Source: Pseudobdellovibrionaceae bacterium
GTDB lineage: Bacteria; Bdellovibrionota; Bdellovibrionia; Bdellovibrionales; Bdellovibrionaceae
Reading direction: 5' to 3'
Assembly (NCBI GenBank): GCA_014376325.1
Contig: JACMRP010000154.1
Coordinates: forward strand, 1-8,816
DNA length: 8,816 bases
Shown piece by piece: positions 1-7,087 of the stretch. Position 1 is the stretch's first letter, and the number at the start of each line of letters is the position of its first letter. The translations under genes and the position numbers were made by a program. The notes beneath the pieces are model-generated. The model was given only the letters and a program-made list of their open reading frames with translations, made no database searches and was not told the DNA's origin.

Positions 1-262
1 CGGCCAAAACATTGTCCGGACCCACGACGACGAAGTCATATCCGGACGACTTCGTTTTCGCAGCGAGTTTCGTTAAATTGTCCTGGCCCTTCAGCGGAGT
101 AAACCAAGCATCGACGGTTTTTTCAGGAAATTGCGCTTGTAACTGGGCGAGGGCCCCCGGATTGCCTGGCACTAAGGTCATCGCCTTGACGCGATTCGAT
201 TGAAGGAGTTTCCACGCAAGGGCATGTTCTCGGCCACCAGAGCCTAGGACCATGATTTGCAT
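1..262 (-). CDS. purD: Phosphoribosylamine-glycine ligase (GAR synthetase), N-terminal part, truncated by window edge
   Basis: GAR synthetase joins glycine to 5-phosphoribosylamine using ATP, the second step of de novo purine synthesis in the cytoplasm. Only the first 87 residues are in the window. The N-terminus reads MQIMVLGSGGREHALAWKL, the family's hallmark first strand and Gly-rich loop (GSGGREHA). Further on there is a PGNPGA segment and VVVGPDNVLA, matching the usual VVGPE-x-PL of PurD; here D replaces the common E. I place the start at the ATG on base 262 because a GGAGGAG ribosome site lies 5 nt upstream. An ATG at 267 is in the frame of purC, not of purD. The gene overlaps the 3' end of purC by 19 bp, so it is almost certainly the third gene of a purF-purC-purD operon. 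The rest of the ATP-grasp enzyme lies beyond base 1. Confidence 0.95.
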   Translation of the reverse strand, partial: MQIMVLGSGGREHALAWKLLQSNRVKAMTLVPGNPGALAQLQAQFPEKTVDAWFTPLKGQDNLTKLAAKTKSSGYDFVVVGPDNVLA

Positions 263-1299
263 TTCATCTCCTCCGTGATTTCATTTAAAGGCTTACAAGA
301 AAATCGGTCGGTCCCCATCACTTCGTCCACCAAGGACTGATACATTTGACTGACCAGGGATTTTAAATCTGCCGGAAGCGGAGGCGGCTCAGAGATCTGC
401 GACTTCCAATTTGTGATATTATGGTCTTTCGCATGCTCAAGTTCTTCAAACCAACTTGTCTTGCGATAAAAATCACGCAAAACTTCTTTCGATAGCTGCA
501 CTCGATTTTTTTCCAGACGCATTTCGTCCGGGCCAATCGCGTCGACCAGCATGACTTCACCCTTTTCGGTTAAGCCCCATTCCAGTTTTCCGTCAATTAA
601 ACTGATATCTTTCTGGCCAAACCAAAACTTCAGTATTTCCGCGACTAACGCGGTTTTCGCACGCATCTCTTGGTATTGTTCCGGCAAGAGGCCGCTCATG
701 ATCATGGCTTCGTCTTCACTGAGCGGGCGGTCTTTTTCTTCGAGCTTAGTAAACATTTCCACGTAAGGAGTTTGAAATTTTTGACCAGACTTAAACTCTG
801 GATGGCGCTTCGACAGCGAACTGCCCGCACCAACCTCGAAACGAAAAACCACTTCGAGCGGAATTAAAAACGGAGCACTTAGTTTTTGCGGGTAGATGTA
901 ATACTCACGACCTTTTTCGGTCATCTTCTGTGGGCGATGGATGTTTATTTTTTGCACGAGTAGACTGCGGTCGTCGTCGAAGCCTTTAAAGTGAGTTAGC
1001 AAACCACTTTGTTGCAACGACTCAGGAACATTTTTAAAGTTCTTTGCGAAGATTTGCCATTCTTTCGGGTTTTCCAAACGTGCGTAAATTGCTGCGGTTA
1101 ATTGAGCGAGCGCCTCTCCTTTGTTTGGGATCGTATCCGGCATCTTGCCCCAATCAAAGACGGAGTAATCATCGGTAAATTCAAAAACCAAACTCGTGTC
1201 CGAATCAGAAGACGCACCTGCAGAGTAAATTCGTTTGACGGAACCTTCGTACAGCAGAGTGCCCTTGCTAAACTCTTTTTTCGGCACGCCGGTCCTCAT
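244..1299 (-). CDS. purC: Phosphoribosylaminoimidazole-succinocarboxamide synthase (SAICAR synthetase)
   Basis: SAICAR synthetase condenses CAIR with aspartate using ATP in de novo purine synthesis. The 351-residue product shows the fold's landmarks: the ATP-loop start KGTLLYEGSVKRIY (12-25), YSVFDWGKMPDTIPNKGEAL (45-64), LLVQKINIHRP (113-123), the core strand IPLEVVFRFEVGAGSS (146-161, against the usual VPIE-VVR-YLAGS) and the metal/nucleotide motif VMLVDAIGPDEMRLE (249-263, against the usual DE-x-TPDSSR). It is longer than the usual 235-300 residues. The extra length is a C-terminal tail after about residue 295 with a PPPLP stretch. It overlaps the end of purF by 32 bp. The ATG at 1299 has no good ribosome site. 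A GTG four codons later (1287) has GAGGA at a good distance and is a serious alternative start, giving 347 residues. Function is clear; the start is not. Confidence 0.95.
   Translation of the reverse strand: MRTGVPKKEFSKGTLLYEGSVKRIYSAGASSDSDTSLVFEFTDDYSVFDWGKMPDTIPNKGEALAQLTAAIYARLENPKEWQIFAKNFKNVPESLQQSGLLTHFKGFDDDRSLLVQKINIHRPQKMTEKGREYYIYPQKLSAPFLIPLEVVFRFEVGAGSSLSKRHPEFKSGQKFQTPYVEMFTKLEEKDRPLSEDEAMIMSGLLPEQYQEMRAKTALVAEILKFWFGQKDISLIDGKLEWGLTEKGEVMLVDAIGPDEMRLEKNRVQLSKEVLRDFYRKTSWFEELEHAKDHNITNWKSQISEPPPLPADLKSLVSQMYQSLVDEVMGTDRFSCKPLNEITEEMKCKSWS
268..274 (-). promoter_or_regulatory. Ribosome binding site of purD, inside purC
   Basis: GGAGGAG on the minus strand, 5 nt before the ATG at 262. 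It lies within the last codons of purC, so ribosomes finishing purC pass over it. It selects the purD start among three closely spaced ATGs (267, 262, 253). Confidence 0.8.
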
Positions 1300-2737
1300 T
1301 TCTAGTTTTAATTAAGTCCGAAGCCCCCGCGATCGTGGTCGGATATTCACCAGTCAGACACGCCGTACACGGGTTTATATTTTTTAGCGGGAACAATGCA
1401 TCTTTTAAAGAATCAAGTTCTTGATAAATAACTCCGTCGGCGCCCAGAACTTCTTCAATCTGTTCCAGCGATTTATCATGAGCTAAAAGTTCTTTCTCGA
1501 CCGGAAAATCAATTCCGTAATAACATGGATGTTTGATCGGCGGACAAGTCGACGCGAAATAAACGGACTTTGCGCCGGCGTCGCGTACCAGTTCGATCAA
1601 CTTTCGTGAAGTCGTGCCGCGCACGATTGAATCATCCACCAGCAAAATTCGTTTGTTTTTTATTTCAGAATGCACAGGAGCTAGCTTTAATTGTACGGCC
1701 TGTTCGCGTTTATCCTGTGAATCCAAAATAAAAGTCCGCGTGATGTAGCGATTTTTAATTAGCACTTCCCGGTACGGAATTCCCAATTCTTCTGACAGCG
1801 AAATTGCGGCGGTCCTTGCCGTTTCCGGAACCGCGGTCACGACATCGAACTCGATGCCATCTTTAGCCATTCGTTCGCGAACGGTCTTGGCCATTCTTTT
1901 GCCGAGCTCAATGCGGGCTTTATAGACCGGGCTGTGTTCCATCTCGGATTGCGGAGCCGCGAAGTAAACCCACTCAAACATACAGGGCCGTTGCTTTTGC
2001 ACTTCGATTTTTTCACGGAAAACTTTGCCGTCCAGATTGATGCAAACTAATTCACCGGGCAACACGTCTTGAAACTCTTTAAAACCCAAAAAATCCAGAA
2101 CGCTGCTTTCGGAAGCGACCGCGCAAGATTCGCGCCCGTCTTCTTCTTTGCGAGTACCCATGACCAGCGGCCGAAAGCCGTAAGGATCCCGGAATGCGAC
2201 GAGGCCGAAGCCCGCGACCATGGTCACGATGCTGTAACTTCCGATCGCTTTTTCAAAAATAAAATGCACGGCTTTCGAAATGTCTTCGAAGGTCGGAGTG
2301 CGGTGCTGCCCCGATTGTGCAAGACCTTCAGCGAATAAATTAATGATGTTTTCAGTATCGGAGTCCGCGAGCGGCTGGCGTTGGTATTTGGTTTTTAGCT
2401 CTTGGGTCAGAGCCTGAAAGTTAACCAGGTTTCCGTTATGAACCATGCCGATGCCGTACGGGAAGTTCAGCAAAAAAGGTTGAACGTTGCGGAGCTCGCT
2501 CTTGCCGGCCGTGCCGTAGCGAACGTGCCCGATCGCCATGTCCCCGGTCAGTGATTTCATATTTTCGGCGGTAAAAACATTTTCGACTAAACCGAGATTG
2601 CGGACGTAATGAAATCCTGAATCGTCGTAGGACAGAATACCCGCAGCGTCTTGTCCCCGATGTTGCAGGAGACTTAAGCCGCGCAGTACTTTGTTGGAAG
2701 CCTGACTAGTGCCAATGAGCCCTATGACTCCGCACAT
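1268..2737 (-). CDS. purF: Amidophosphoribosyltransferase (glutamine PRPP amidotransferase), Fe-S type
   Basis: This enzyme makes 5-phosphoribosylamine from PRPP and glutamine, the committed step of purine synthesis. It has 489 residues. The N-terminal Ntn glutaminase domain starts MCGVIGLIG, so Cys2 becomes the nucleophile once Met is removed; there is no propeptide of the Bacillus kind. Further glutaminase landmarks are QHRGQDAAGI (25-34), HVRYGT (71-76), HNGNLVN (100-106) and DSDTE (125-129). The C-terminal phosphoribosyltransferase domain carries the PRPP loop RILLVDDSIVRGTTSR (363-378). Four cysteines sit where Fe-S type PurF binds its cluster: C252 (RPCMFEWVYFA), C405 (KHPCYYGID) and C457/C460 (CTACLTGEYP). 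It is therefore of the Bacillus-like cluster-containing class, not the E. coli class. It has a clear ribosome site (GGAGGAAAG) and is the first gene of the pur operon. Confidence 0.97.
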   Translation of the reverse strand: MCGVIGLIGTSQASNKVLRGLSLLQHRGQDAAGILSYDDSGFHYVRNLGLVENVFTAENMKSLTGDMAIGHVRYGTAGKSELRNVQPFLLNFPYGIGMVHNGNLVNFQALTQELKTKYQRQPLADSDTENIINLFAEGLAQSGQHRTPTFEDISKAVHFIFEKAIGSYSIVTMVAGFGLVAFRDPYGFRPLVMGTRKEEDGRESCAVASESSVLDFLGFKEFQDVLPGELVCINLDGKVFREKIEVQKQRPCMFEWVYFAAPQSEMEHSPVYKARIELGKRMAKTVRERMAKDGIEFDVVTAVPETARTAAISLSEELGIPYREVLIKNRYITRTFILDSQDKREQAVQLKLAPVHSEIKNKRILLVDDSIVRGTTSRKLIELVRDAGAKSVYFASTCPPIKHPCYYGIDFPVEKELLAHDKSLEQIEEVLGADGVIYQELDSLKDALFPLKNINPCTACLTGEYPTTIAGASDLIKTRNEDRRAEKRV

Positions 2738-2772
2738 CTTTCCTCCGATTTTGACAATTTTGAGAATGCCTG

Positions 2773-2789
2773 GACGTTACCAAAACGTC
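2773..2789. promoter_or_regulatory. Inverted repeat in purF leader, possible operator
   Basis: GACGTT, five bases, AACGTC: a perfect 6-bp inverted repeat 36-52 bp upstream of the purF ATG. No run of T follows, so it is not a terminator. It does not fit the E. coli PurR box or the Bacillus PurBox as I know them. Position in the leader of a regulated pathway makes an operator plausible, but this is inference. Confidence 0.3.
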
Positions 2790-2791
2790 TT

Positions 2792-2811
2792 CTTATTGAA
2801 AATCAAATAAG
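2792..2811. promoter_or_regulatory. AT-rich near-palindrome in purF leader, possible operator
   Basis: CTTATTGA, AAA, TCAA-A-TAAG: an 8-bp inverted repeat with one bulged A. It lies only 2 bp from the GACGTT/AACGTC repeat. I could not pick out a convincing sigma70 promoter for purF in the 190-bp spacer (2738-2928), so the position relative to the transcription start is unknown. Confidence 0.25.
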
Positions 2812-2928
2812 AGGGAAAATTCGCTTAAGACCTGGAGCGCAATGCTACACTCCCGACTAACGCAGGATGGAAACTCGACGATACTAAAGCAGCGGCCTGA
2901 GGTTCTTACGCGTGGGCGACAAGATTGC

Positions 2929-3552
2929 TTAGTATTCCTGCAACCGCGTGCGGAAAACTGGGGGCGACTTGGGAAAGCCGAGGTCTTCGGCGGTCACTGC
3001 GTAAAGTTCCATGTCATTCCATTTTTTATTGAAATAGATCGCACGAAGTATGCGGCCTTCTTTACGGAAGCCCATTTTTTTCGCCAAACGAATCGATGCT
3101 TTGTTTTCAAGTTCGATCTCGGCCGTCAAGCGATGGAATTTTAACTTTTTGAATGCAAATAAAGTCAGCGCGCGAACTGCCTCGGAAGCATAACCTTTTC
3201 GCCAGTGATTATTTTTAATCGTGTAACCGATAGCGGCAGTCTGAAACACCATCCGCACGTGCGGAAGTACCTGAACACTTCCCACAAGCGCCCCCGTTTT
3301 CTTTTCGAAAATCGCTAGACTATAATGGCGATCTTTGATCCACAGCACATTTTCGCTGCGGAGCATTTTCTTTAGTATGACTTTAGTACTCGTACTTTCG
3401 GGGCTGGTCCCGGAATCAAAACGATTTTGACTAGGCTTTGCTTGACGATTTGCTTCGACCCACGCCGCATAATCGCCGAACTGAAGTGGGCGCAGCACAA
3501 GCCGTCGGGTTCTAATTTGAAGCTTGTTGCGATCAATCTCAGGAAGTGTCAT
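2929..3552 (-). CDS. GNAT-family N-acetyltransferase, RimJ/RimL type
   Basis: Members of this family move an acetyl group from acetyl-CoA to an amine, in RimJ/RimL proteins the N-terminus of a ribosomal protein; the substrate here is unknown. The 207-residue product opens with TRRLVLRPLQFGDYAAW (15-31), the typical first strand and helix. It then has the GALVGSVQV strand (87-95), the acetyl-CoA loop NHWRKGYASEAVRAL (115-129) and ELENKASIRLAKKMGFRKEG (147-166), the standard C-terminal half of the fold. I chose the ATG at 3552. An in-frame TTG at 3579 would add nine residues (MPVSRQNTL), but neither start has a ribosome site, and the TTG lies inside a promoter-like sequence that fits a leaderless message from 3552. 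The gene is on the same strand as the pur genes but 190 bp away, so it is probably a separate unit. Confidence 0.88.
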   Translation of the reverse strand: MTLPEIDRNKLQIRTRRLVLRPLQFGDYAAWVEANRQAKPSQNRFDSGTSPESTSTKVILKKMLRSENVLWIKDRHYSLAIFEKKTGALVGSVQVLPHVRMVFQTAAIGYTIKNNHWRKGYASEAVRALTLFAFKKLKFHRLTAEIELENKASIRLAKKMGFRKEGRILRAIYFNKKWNDMELYAVTAEDLGFPKSPPVFRTRLQEY

Positions 3553-3558
3553 CAGCGT

Positions 3559-3586
3559 ATTCTGTCTGGACACCGGCAAGAATCAA
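3559..3586 (-). promoter_or_regulatory. Candidate promoter of the GNAT gene, leaderless geometry
   Basis: TTGATT, 16-bp spacer, CAGAAT on the minus strand. The -10 ends 6 nt before the ATG at 3552, so transcription would begin at or next to the start codon. The -35 is a fair match (TTGA kept) and the -10 is moderate. No Shine-Dalgarno is present to argue against a leaderless message. Confidence 0.35.
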
Positions 3587-3602
3587 GAATTAAGATTCGG
3601 CA

Positions 3603-3755
3603 ATGAGCTGTTTAAAAAAGTAGGCGTTATACTGGCGACTGTGTTTTTGCGGCGCCAGCGGATCGATTTCACCGAACGAGTTCTTAGACGAAGCCTGCAG
3701 AGGATTCGGCAAATGCGGCAGAAGACAAAAACCCGAAGACAGTACATCTCACTGA
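3603..3755 (+). pseudogene. Small broken ORF with slippery heptamer and in-frame TAG
   Basis: From the ATG at 3603 the frame reads MSCLKK and stops at TAG (3621-3623). The same frame then stays open for 43 codons to TGA at 3753 and has a natural composition (CGASGSISPNEFLDEACRG, then GKCGRRQKPEDSTSH). The bases before the stop are A_AAA_AAG in phase, the dnaX-type -1 frameshift heptamer. A -1 slip would give 59 residues starting MSCLKKVGVILATVFLRR, with a hydrophobic stretch and then a very basic tail, ending at 3781. If an A were added to the A-run and a T lost from the T-run at 3644-3648, a signal-peptide-like start (MSCLKKVGVILATVF) would join directly to CGASGS. It may be a decayed small exported protein, a programmed frameshift gene or chance. 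No good ribosome site is seen. Confidence 0.25.
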
Positions 3756-3859
3756 AAACTCGTCGCAAACTTATGAGCTAAGCCGGCAACACTTGCTCCA
3801 CATAGTCCCGGTGTGGGCTTATGCAACCCGGATAAACACCCGGCACGGTGAAGTTCGCC
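3756..3859. other. Non-coding spacer downstream of uvrA with a hairpin
   Basis: The spacer between the GNAT gene and uvrA runs from 3580 to 3859. Beyond the broken ORF this part holds one notable structure. On the minus strand after the uvrA stop, GGTGT (3840-3836) can pair with ACACC (3814-3810), enclosing GGGTT/AAGCCC with a short loop (3829-3815). No T-run follows, so it is not a canonical intrinsic terminator. It could still slow polymerase or protect the uvrA 3' end. No gene is recognised here. Confidence 0.3.
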
Positions 3860-6514
3860 CTACAGTGATGCGGCGTTTACAGGAACAGGACCTGGCACCT
3901 TTTTTAGTACCGGTTTTAGGTACTTGCCGGTTTCACTGCGGGCGATTTTTGTAATGGCTTCTGGGGTGCCCGTCGCGACGATTTCGCCGCCGCCCTTACC
4001 GCCGTCCGGACCGAGGTCAATCACGTAGTCCGCGCACTTGATCACTTCTAAGCTGTGCTCGATCACCAGCAATGTATTGCCTTGGTCGGTTAAGTCTTGA
4101 AGCAACTCCACCAATTTTCGCACGTCTTCGAAATGCAAGCCCGTCGTCGGTTCATCCAAAATGTAAATCGTTTTGCCGGTCCCGCGCTTTGAAAGCTCTT
4201 TCGATAACTTCACTCGCTGCGCTTCCCCGCCCGACAACGTCGTCGAGCTCTGACCGAGCGTCATGTAATCGAGTCCCACGCGGTGCAGGGTCTCCAGCTT
4301 GCGATAAATATTCGTGTGGTTTTTGAAAAACTCCAAAGCTTCGGCGACGTTCATATTTAGAACTTCCGAAATCGATTTGCCTTTGAACTTAACGTTCAGG
4401 GTTTCACGATTGTAGCGCGCGCCCATGCAAGTCTCGCACAGAACAAAGACGTCGCTCATAAAGTGCATCTCGACCCGAATTTGGCCGTGACCCAAACAGG
4501 TTTCGCAACGCCCGCCTTTCACGTTAAAACTAAATCGCCCTGGAGGATACCCCCGCAATTTAGAATCGGGCAGATTCGCATACAGATCGCGAATCATCGG
4601 GAATAAACCAACGTACGTCGCGGGCGTCGAACGCGGAGTTCTGCCGATCGGCCGTTGATTGATATCAATCACCTTATCGATATGCTCGAGGCCTTCGATT
4701 TTACGGTACGGAGAAGGTTGGGCGTGAGTGTTGTGATACTGCTTCGCCAATATCTTATATAAAGTATCGATAATCAGCGTGCTCTTCCCGCTGCCGGAGA
4801 CCCCGGTGATCGCGGTGAAAGTGCCTAAAGGAATTTCTAAATCCACATTGCGAAGATTGTTCCCGGTAGCTCCAGAAAGTTTTAGTTTCAAACCATTTCC
4901 GGGACGGCGCGATTTCGGGACCGGCACCCGCAGCTGTCCCGATAAATACTTTCCGGTCAGAGAGTTTGGGTTTTTTTCGAGTTCTTCCGGAGTGCCTTCG
5001 GCCATCAAGCCCCCGCCGAGCTTCCCCGCCCCCGGACCTAAATCAACGACGTAATCCGCAAAACGAATCGTATCTTCGTCGTGCTCTACCAAGATAATGG
5101 TATTGCCACGATCTTTTAACTCGCCAATAATTTTAAGCAGGCGGTGATGATCGCGCGGATGCAGACCAATCGAAGGTTCATCCATCACGTACAAAACTCC
5201 GATCAAGGCCGAACCCACTTGTGTGGCCAACCGAATCCGCTGTGCTTCACCGCCGGACAATGTTCGCGAAGGCCGATCTAAAGACAAATACCCCGTTCCC
5301 ACGCGCACTAAATAATCCAGGCGTGAAACGATCTGCTTTTGAATTTTCTCCGCGATCAATTCATCTTTCTTGGACCACTTCATTTTGTTAAACCAATCGC
5401 GCAGTTCACTGGCACTTAAGTCCGACAACTCCGCGATGTTTTTTTCTTGGATGAAGACGTTCAAAGATTCCGGACGAAGCCGATCCCCGTGACACTCGGG
5501 ACATTCGGACAATATCATTTCGTCCGCTTCTTCTTCCTCTTCGTCATTGCTGGCGGAAACTTTTTTGCCCTTGTACGTGTACTTTACTTTTTCAAGCTTG
5601 CGGCTGCCGACTTCGCCATCAGAATATTCTTCTTCTTCGACGAGGTCCATCGTGCCTAAGCCGTGGCAAGTTTCGCAAGCGCCGCGGGGATTGTTAAAAC
5701 TAAACATCCGCGGTTCAATTTCGGGAAAACTGTAACCGCACTCGGGACACGCTGAATGCAAACTGTAACTGGTGCGTTCGCCCTTCAGGGTTTGCACGAC
5801 GACCCGCCCGTTTGCCATACTTAACGAAGTGTTGATACTTTCAGCAAGGCGCAACTTCATCGAATCTTTCAAAACGATTTGGTCGATAACAAGATCGATG
5901 TCGTGCGATTTTGTTTTTGCAAGTTTCGTCGCGTTTTCGAGATCGATCATCTTGCCGTCGACCTGCGCTTTAACGAAACCCTTGCGCGCCCAACGCTGGA
6001 ACTCCGCCATGAATTCGCCTTTTTTACCTTGCGCCATCGGAGCCAAAATAAAAAACTTTGCCCCAACACCCAGTTTAGAAATTTCTTCGGCGATCTGCTG
6101 CGGCGTTTGACTGCTGACCGGAATATGGTGAATCGGACATTTTGGCGTTCCGACTTTCGCGAAGAGCAAACGCATGTAATCGTAAATTTCGGTGACGGTG
6201 CCAACGGTCGAGCGCGGATTGGTACTTACAGACTTTTGATCGATCGCGATTGCGGGAGAAAGCCCCGTGACCGAATCCACATCTGGTTTTTTAAGTTGTT
6301 CTAAGAAATTTCGCGCGTAAGCCGAGAGACTTTCAACATATCGACGCTGCCCTTCGGCGTAGACCGTATCAAAGGCGAGGCTCGATTTTCCGCTGCCGGA
6401 AAGTCCGGTAAACACCGTGATCTTATTGCGCGGGATTTCCACGCTCACGTCTTTGAGATTATGTTCTTTAGCGCCTTTAACAACAATGCCGTCGAATTTT
6501 GGAGTTTGAGCCAT
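3860..6514 (-). CDS. uvrA: Excinuclease ABC subunit A (UvrA), compact form with acidic insert
   Basis: UvrA is the damage-sensing ATPase of nucleotide excision repair; a dimer scans DNA and loads UvrB. The 884-residue product has the tandem ABC layout. ABC I: Walker [10 protein letters not shown] (37-45), Zn module CPEC...CETC (C256, C259, C280, C283), [10 protein letters not shown] (338-347), signature LSGGEAQR (419-426), Walker [14 protein letters not shown] (441-453). ABC II: Walker [10 protein letters not shown] (571-579), Zn module C670, C673, C693, C696, signature LSGGEAQR (760-767), Walker [13 protein letters not shown] (783-794). It is about 55 residues shorter than E. coli UvrA (940). 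The loss falls between the first Zn module and residue 338. There the family's insertion domain of about 110 residues is replaced by about 50, rich in Glu (EEEE at 293-296, DEEEEEADE at 324-332). The ATG at 6514 has no ribosome site but does have a -10-like TAAAAT 6 nt upstream. fur ends 53 bp upstream on the same strand. Confidence 0.97.
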   Translation of the reverse strand: MAQTPKFDGIVVKGAKEHNLKDVSVEIPRNKITVFTGLSGSGKSSLAFDTVYAEGQRRYVESLSAYARNFLEQLKKPDVDSVTGLSPAIAIDQKSVSTNPRSTVGTVTEIYDYMRLLFAKVGTPKCPIHHIPVSSQTPQQIAEEISKLGVGAKFFILAPMAQGKKGEFMAEFQRWARKGFVKAQVDGKMIDLENATKLAKTKSHDIDLVIDQIVLKDSMKLRLAESINTSLSMANGRVVVQTLKGERTSYSLHSACPECGYSFPEIEPRMFSFNNPRGACETCHGLGTMDLVEEEEYSDGEVGSRKLEKVKYTYKGKKVSASNDEEEEEADEMILSECPECHGDRLRPESLNVFIQEKNIAELSDLSASELRDWFNKMKWSKKDELIAEKIQKQIVSRLDYLVRVGTGYLSLDRPSRTLSGGEAQRIRLATQVGSALIGVLYVMDEPSIGLHPRDHHRLLKIIGELKDRGNTIILVEHDEDTIRFADYVVDLGPGAGKLGGGLMAEGTPEELEKNPNSLTGKYLSGQLRVPVPKSRRPGNGLKLKLSGATGNNLRNVDLEIPLGTFTAITGVSGSGKSTLIIDTLYKILAKQYHNTHAQPSPYRKIEGLEHIDKVIDINQRPIGRTPRSTPATYVGLFPMIRDLYANLPDSKLRGYPPGRFSFNVKGGRCETCLGHGQIRVEMHFMSDVFVLCETCMGARYNRETLNVKFKGKSISEVLNMNVAEALEFFKNHTNIYRKLETLHRVGLDYMTLGQSSTTLSGGEAQRVKLSKELSKRGTGKTIYILDEPTTGLHFEDVRKLVELLQDLTDQGNTLLVIEHSLEVIKCADYVIDLGPDGGKGGGEIVATGTPEAITKIARSETGKYLKPVLKKVPGPVPVNAASL

Positions 6515-6520
6515 CGGAAG

Positions 6521-6549
6521 ATTTTACGCGCGCCCCGGTCGTAGCGCAA
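6521..6549 (-). promoter_or_regulatory. Candidate uvrA promoter, leaderless geometry
   Basis: TTGCGC, 17-bp GC-rich spacer, TAAAAT on the minus strand. The -10 matches 5 of 6 consensus bases and ends 6 nt before the uvrA ATG, placing the start of transcription at the A of the ATG. There is no Shine-Dalgarno sequence. The -35 keeps only TTG. I looked here for the TTAC-N3-GTAA box reported for Bdellovibrio LexA and did not find it. Confidence 0.45.
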
Positions 6550-6567
6550 GTAATGCTGCCGAGATAC

Positions 6568-7068
6568 CTATTTGTGTTTTGCTGCCTGGCAAGTGGGGCA
6601 AACGCCGTAAAGTTCCAAAACGTGGTGAGTCAACTCGAAGCCGAACTGCTTTGCGACTTTTTCTTGCAAGGTTTCGATGGTCTTATTTTCAAATTCGCAA
6701 ATTTTGCCGCAGTTTACGCAGGTTAAATGATCGTGATGACTCTTTGAATTAAGTTCATATCGGGCCGGCAATCCACCCATTCGAACTTCCGAAACAAACT
6801 CCCCTTCCGTCAGGGTCCGAAGAAAACGGTACACCGTCGCGAAGCCAATTTCTGGGTTGTCGGTGTTCACTTTTTCGTACAGCTCTTGCGCCGTGACGTG
6901 ACGTCGGCCCTCGTGCAACCACTTCAAAATAGCGAGCCTCTGAGTCGTCACCTTCAAATTAAGCGCCCTGATGATCTTTTTCAGTTCGGTATCCCCGAAT
7001 TCTTCACGATGAACAATAATGTCGTCGTCTTGTTGGCGCGGCAGTAGCGGGACAGAGTCTAATTTCAT
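6568..7068 (-). CDS. fur: Fur-family metal-dependent regulator, most like Fur (ferric uptake regulator)
   Basis: Fur proteins bind DNA as dimers when loaded with Fe(II) and repress iron-uptake genes. The 166-residue product has the winged helix LKVTTQRLAILKWLHE (38-53) with recognition helix GFATVYRFLRTL (75-86), then the dimer and metal domain. Metal-site residues are visible: H57, E105, the H111/H112/H114 cluster, E125 and H148/H149, plus two structural-zinc pairs, C117/C120 and C157/C160. E105 and E125 correspond to E81 and E101 of E. coli Fur. PerR proteins have Asp at both places, so Fur is preferred over PerR. A 25-residue polar N-terminal extension precedes the usual start. I chose the ATG at 7068 because GAGG lies 5 nt upstream and a good promoter ends just before it. 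The open frame reaches 7137 but would run through that promoter. Zur or another metal specificity cannot be excluded. Confidence 0.9.
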   Translation of the reverse strand: MKLDSVPLLPRQQDDDIIVHREEFGDTELKKIIRALNLKVTTQRLAILKWLHEGRRHVTAQELYEKVNTDNPEIGFATVYRFLRTLTEGEFVSEVRMGGLPARYELNSKSHHDHLTCVNCGKICEFENKTIETLQEKVAKQFGFELTHHVLELYGVCPTCQAAKHK

Positions 7069-7087
7069 GGCAACCTCGTTCCGGTCA

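Noticed and set aside
3583..3768. Minus-strand 61-codon frame in the uvrA-GNAT spacer (Cys/Arg-rich)
   Set aside because: Unnatural composition, no ribosome site, and it overlaps the better plus-strand reading; no recognisable motif.
3580..3859. tRNA or other structured RNA in the spacer
   Set aside because: No cloverleaf, acceptor stem or TTC loop could be assembled; only one modest hairpin.
5772..6304. Two long plus-strand frames (112 and 141 codons) inside uvrA
   Set aside because: Antisense to highly conserved UvrA sequence; no ribosome sites; explained by codon bias of the uvrA frame.
6515..6567. LexA (SOS) box of the form TTAC-N3-GTAA before uvrA
   Set aside because: TTAC occurs, but GTAA does not follow at the required spacing.
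6568..7068. Assigning the regulator as PerR
   Set aside because: The two regulatory metal positions are Glu (E105, E125) as in Fur, not Asp as in PerR, and the upstream box fits Fur slightly better.
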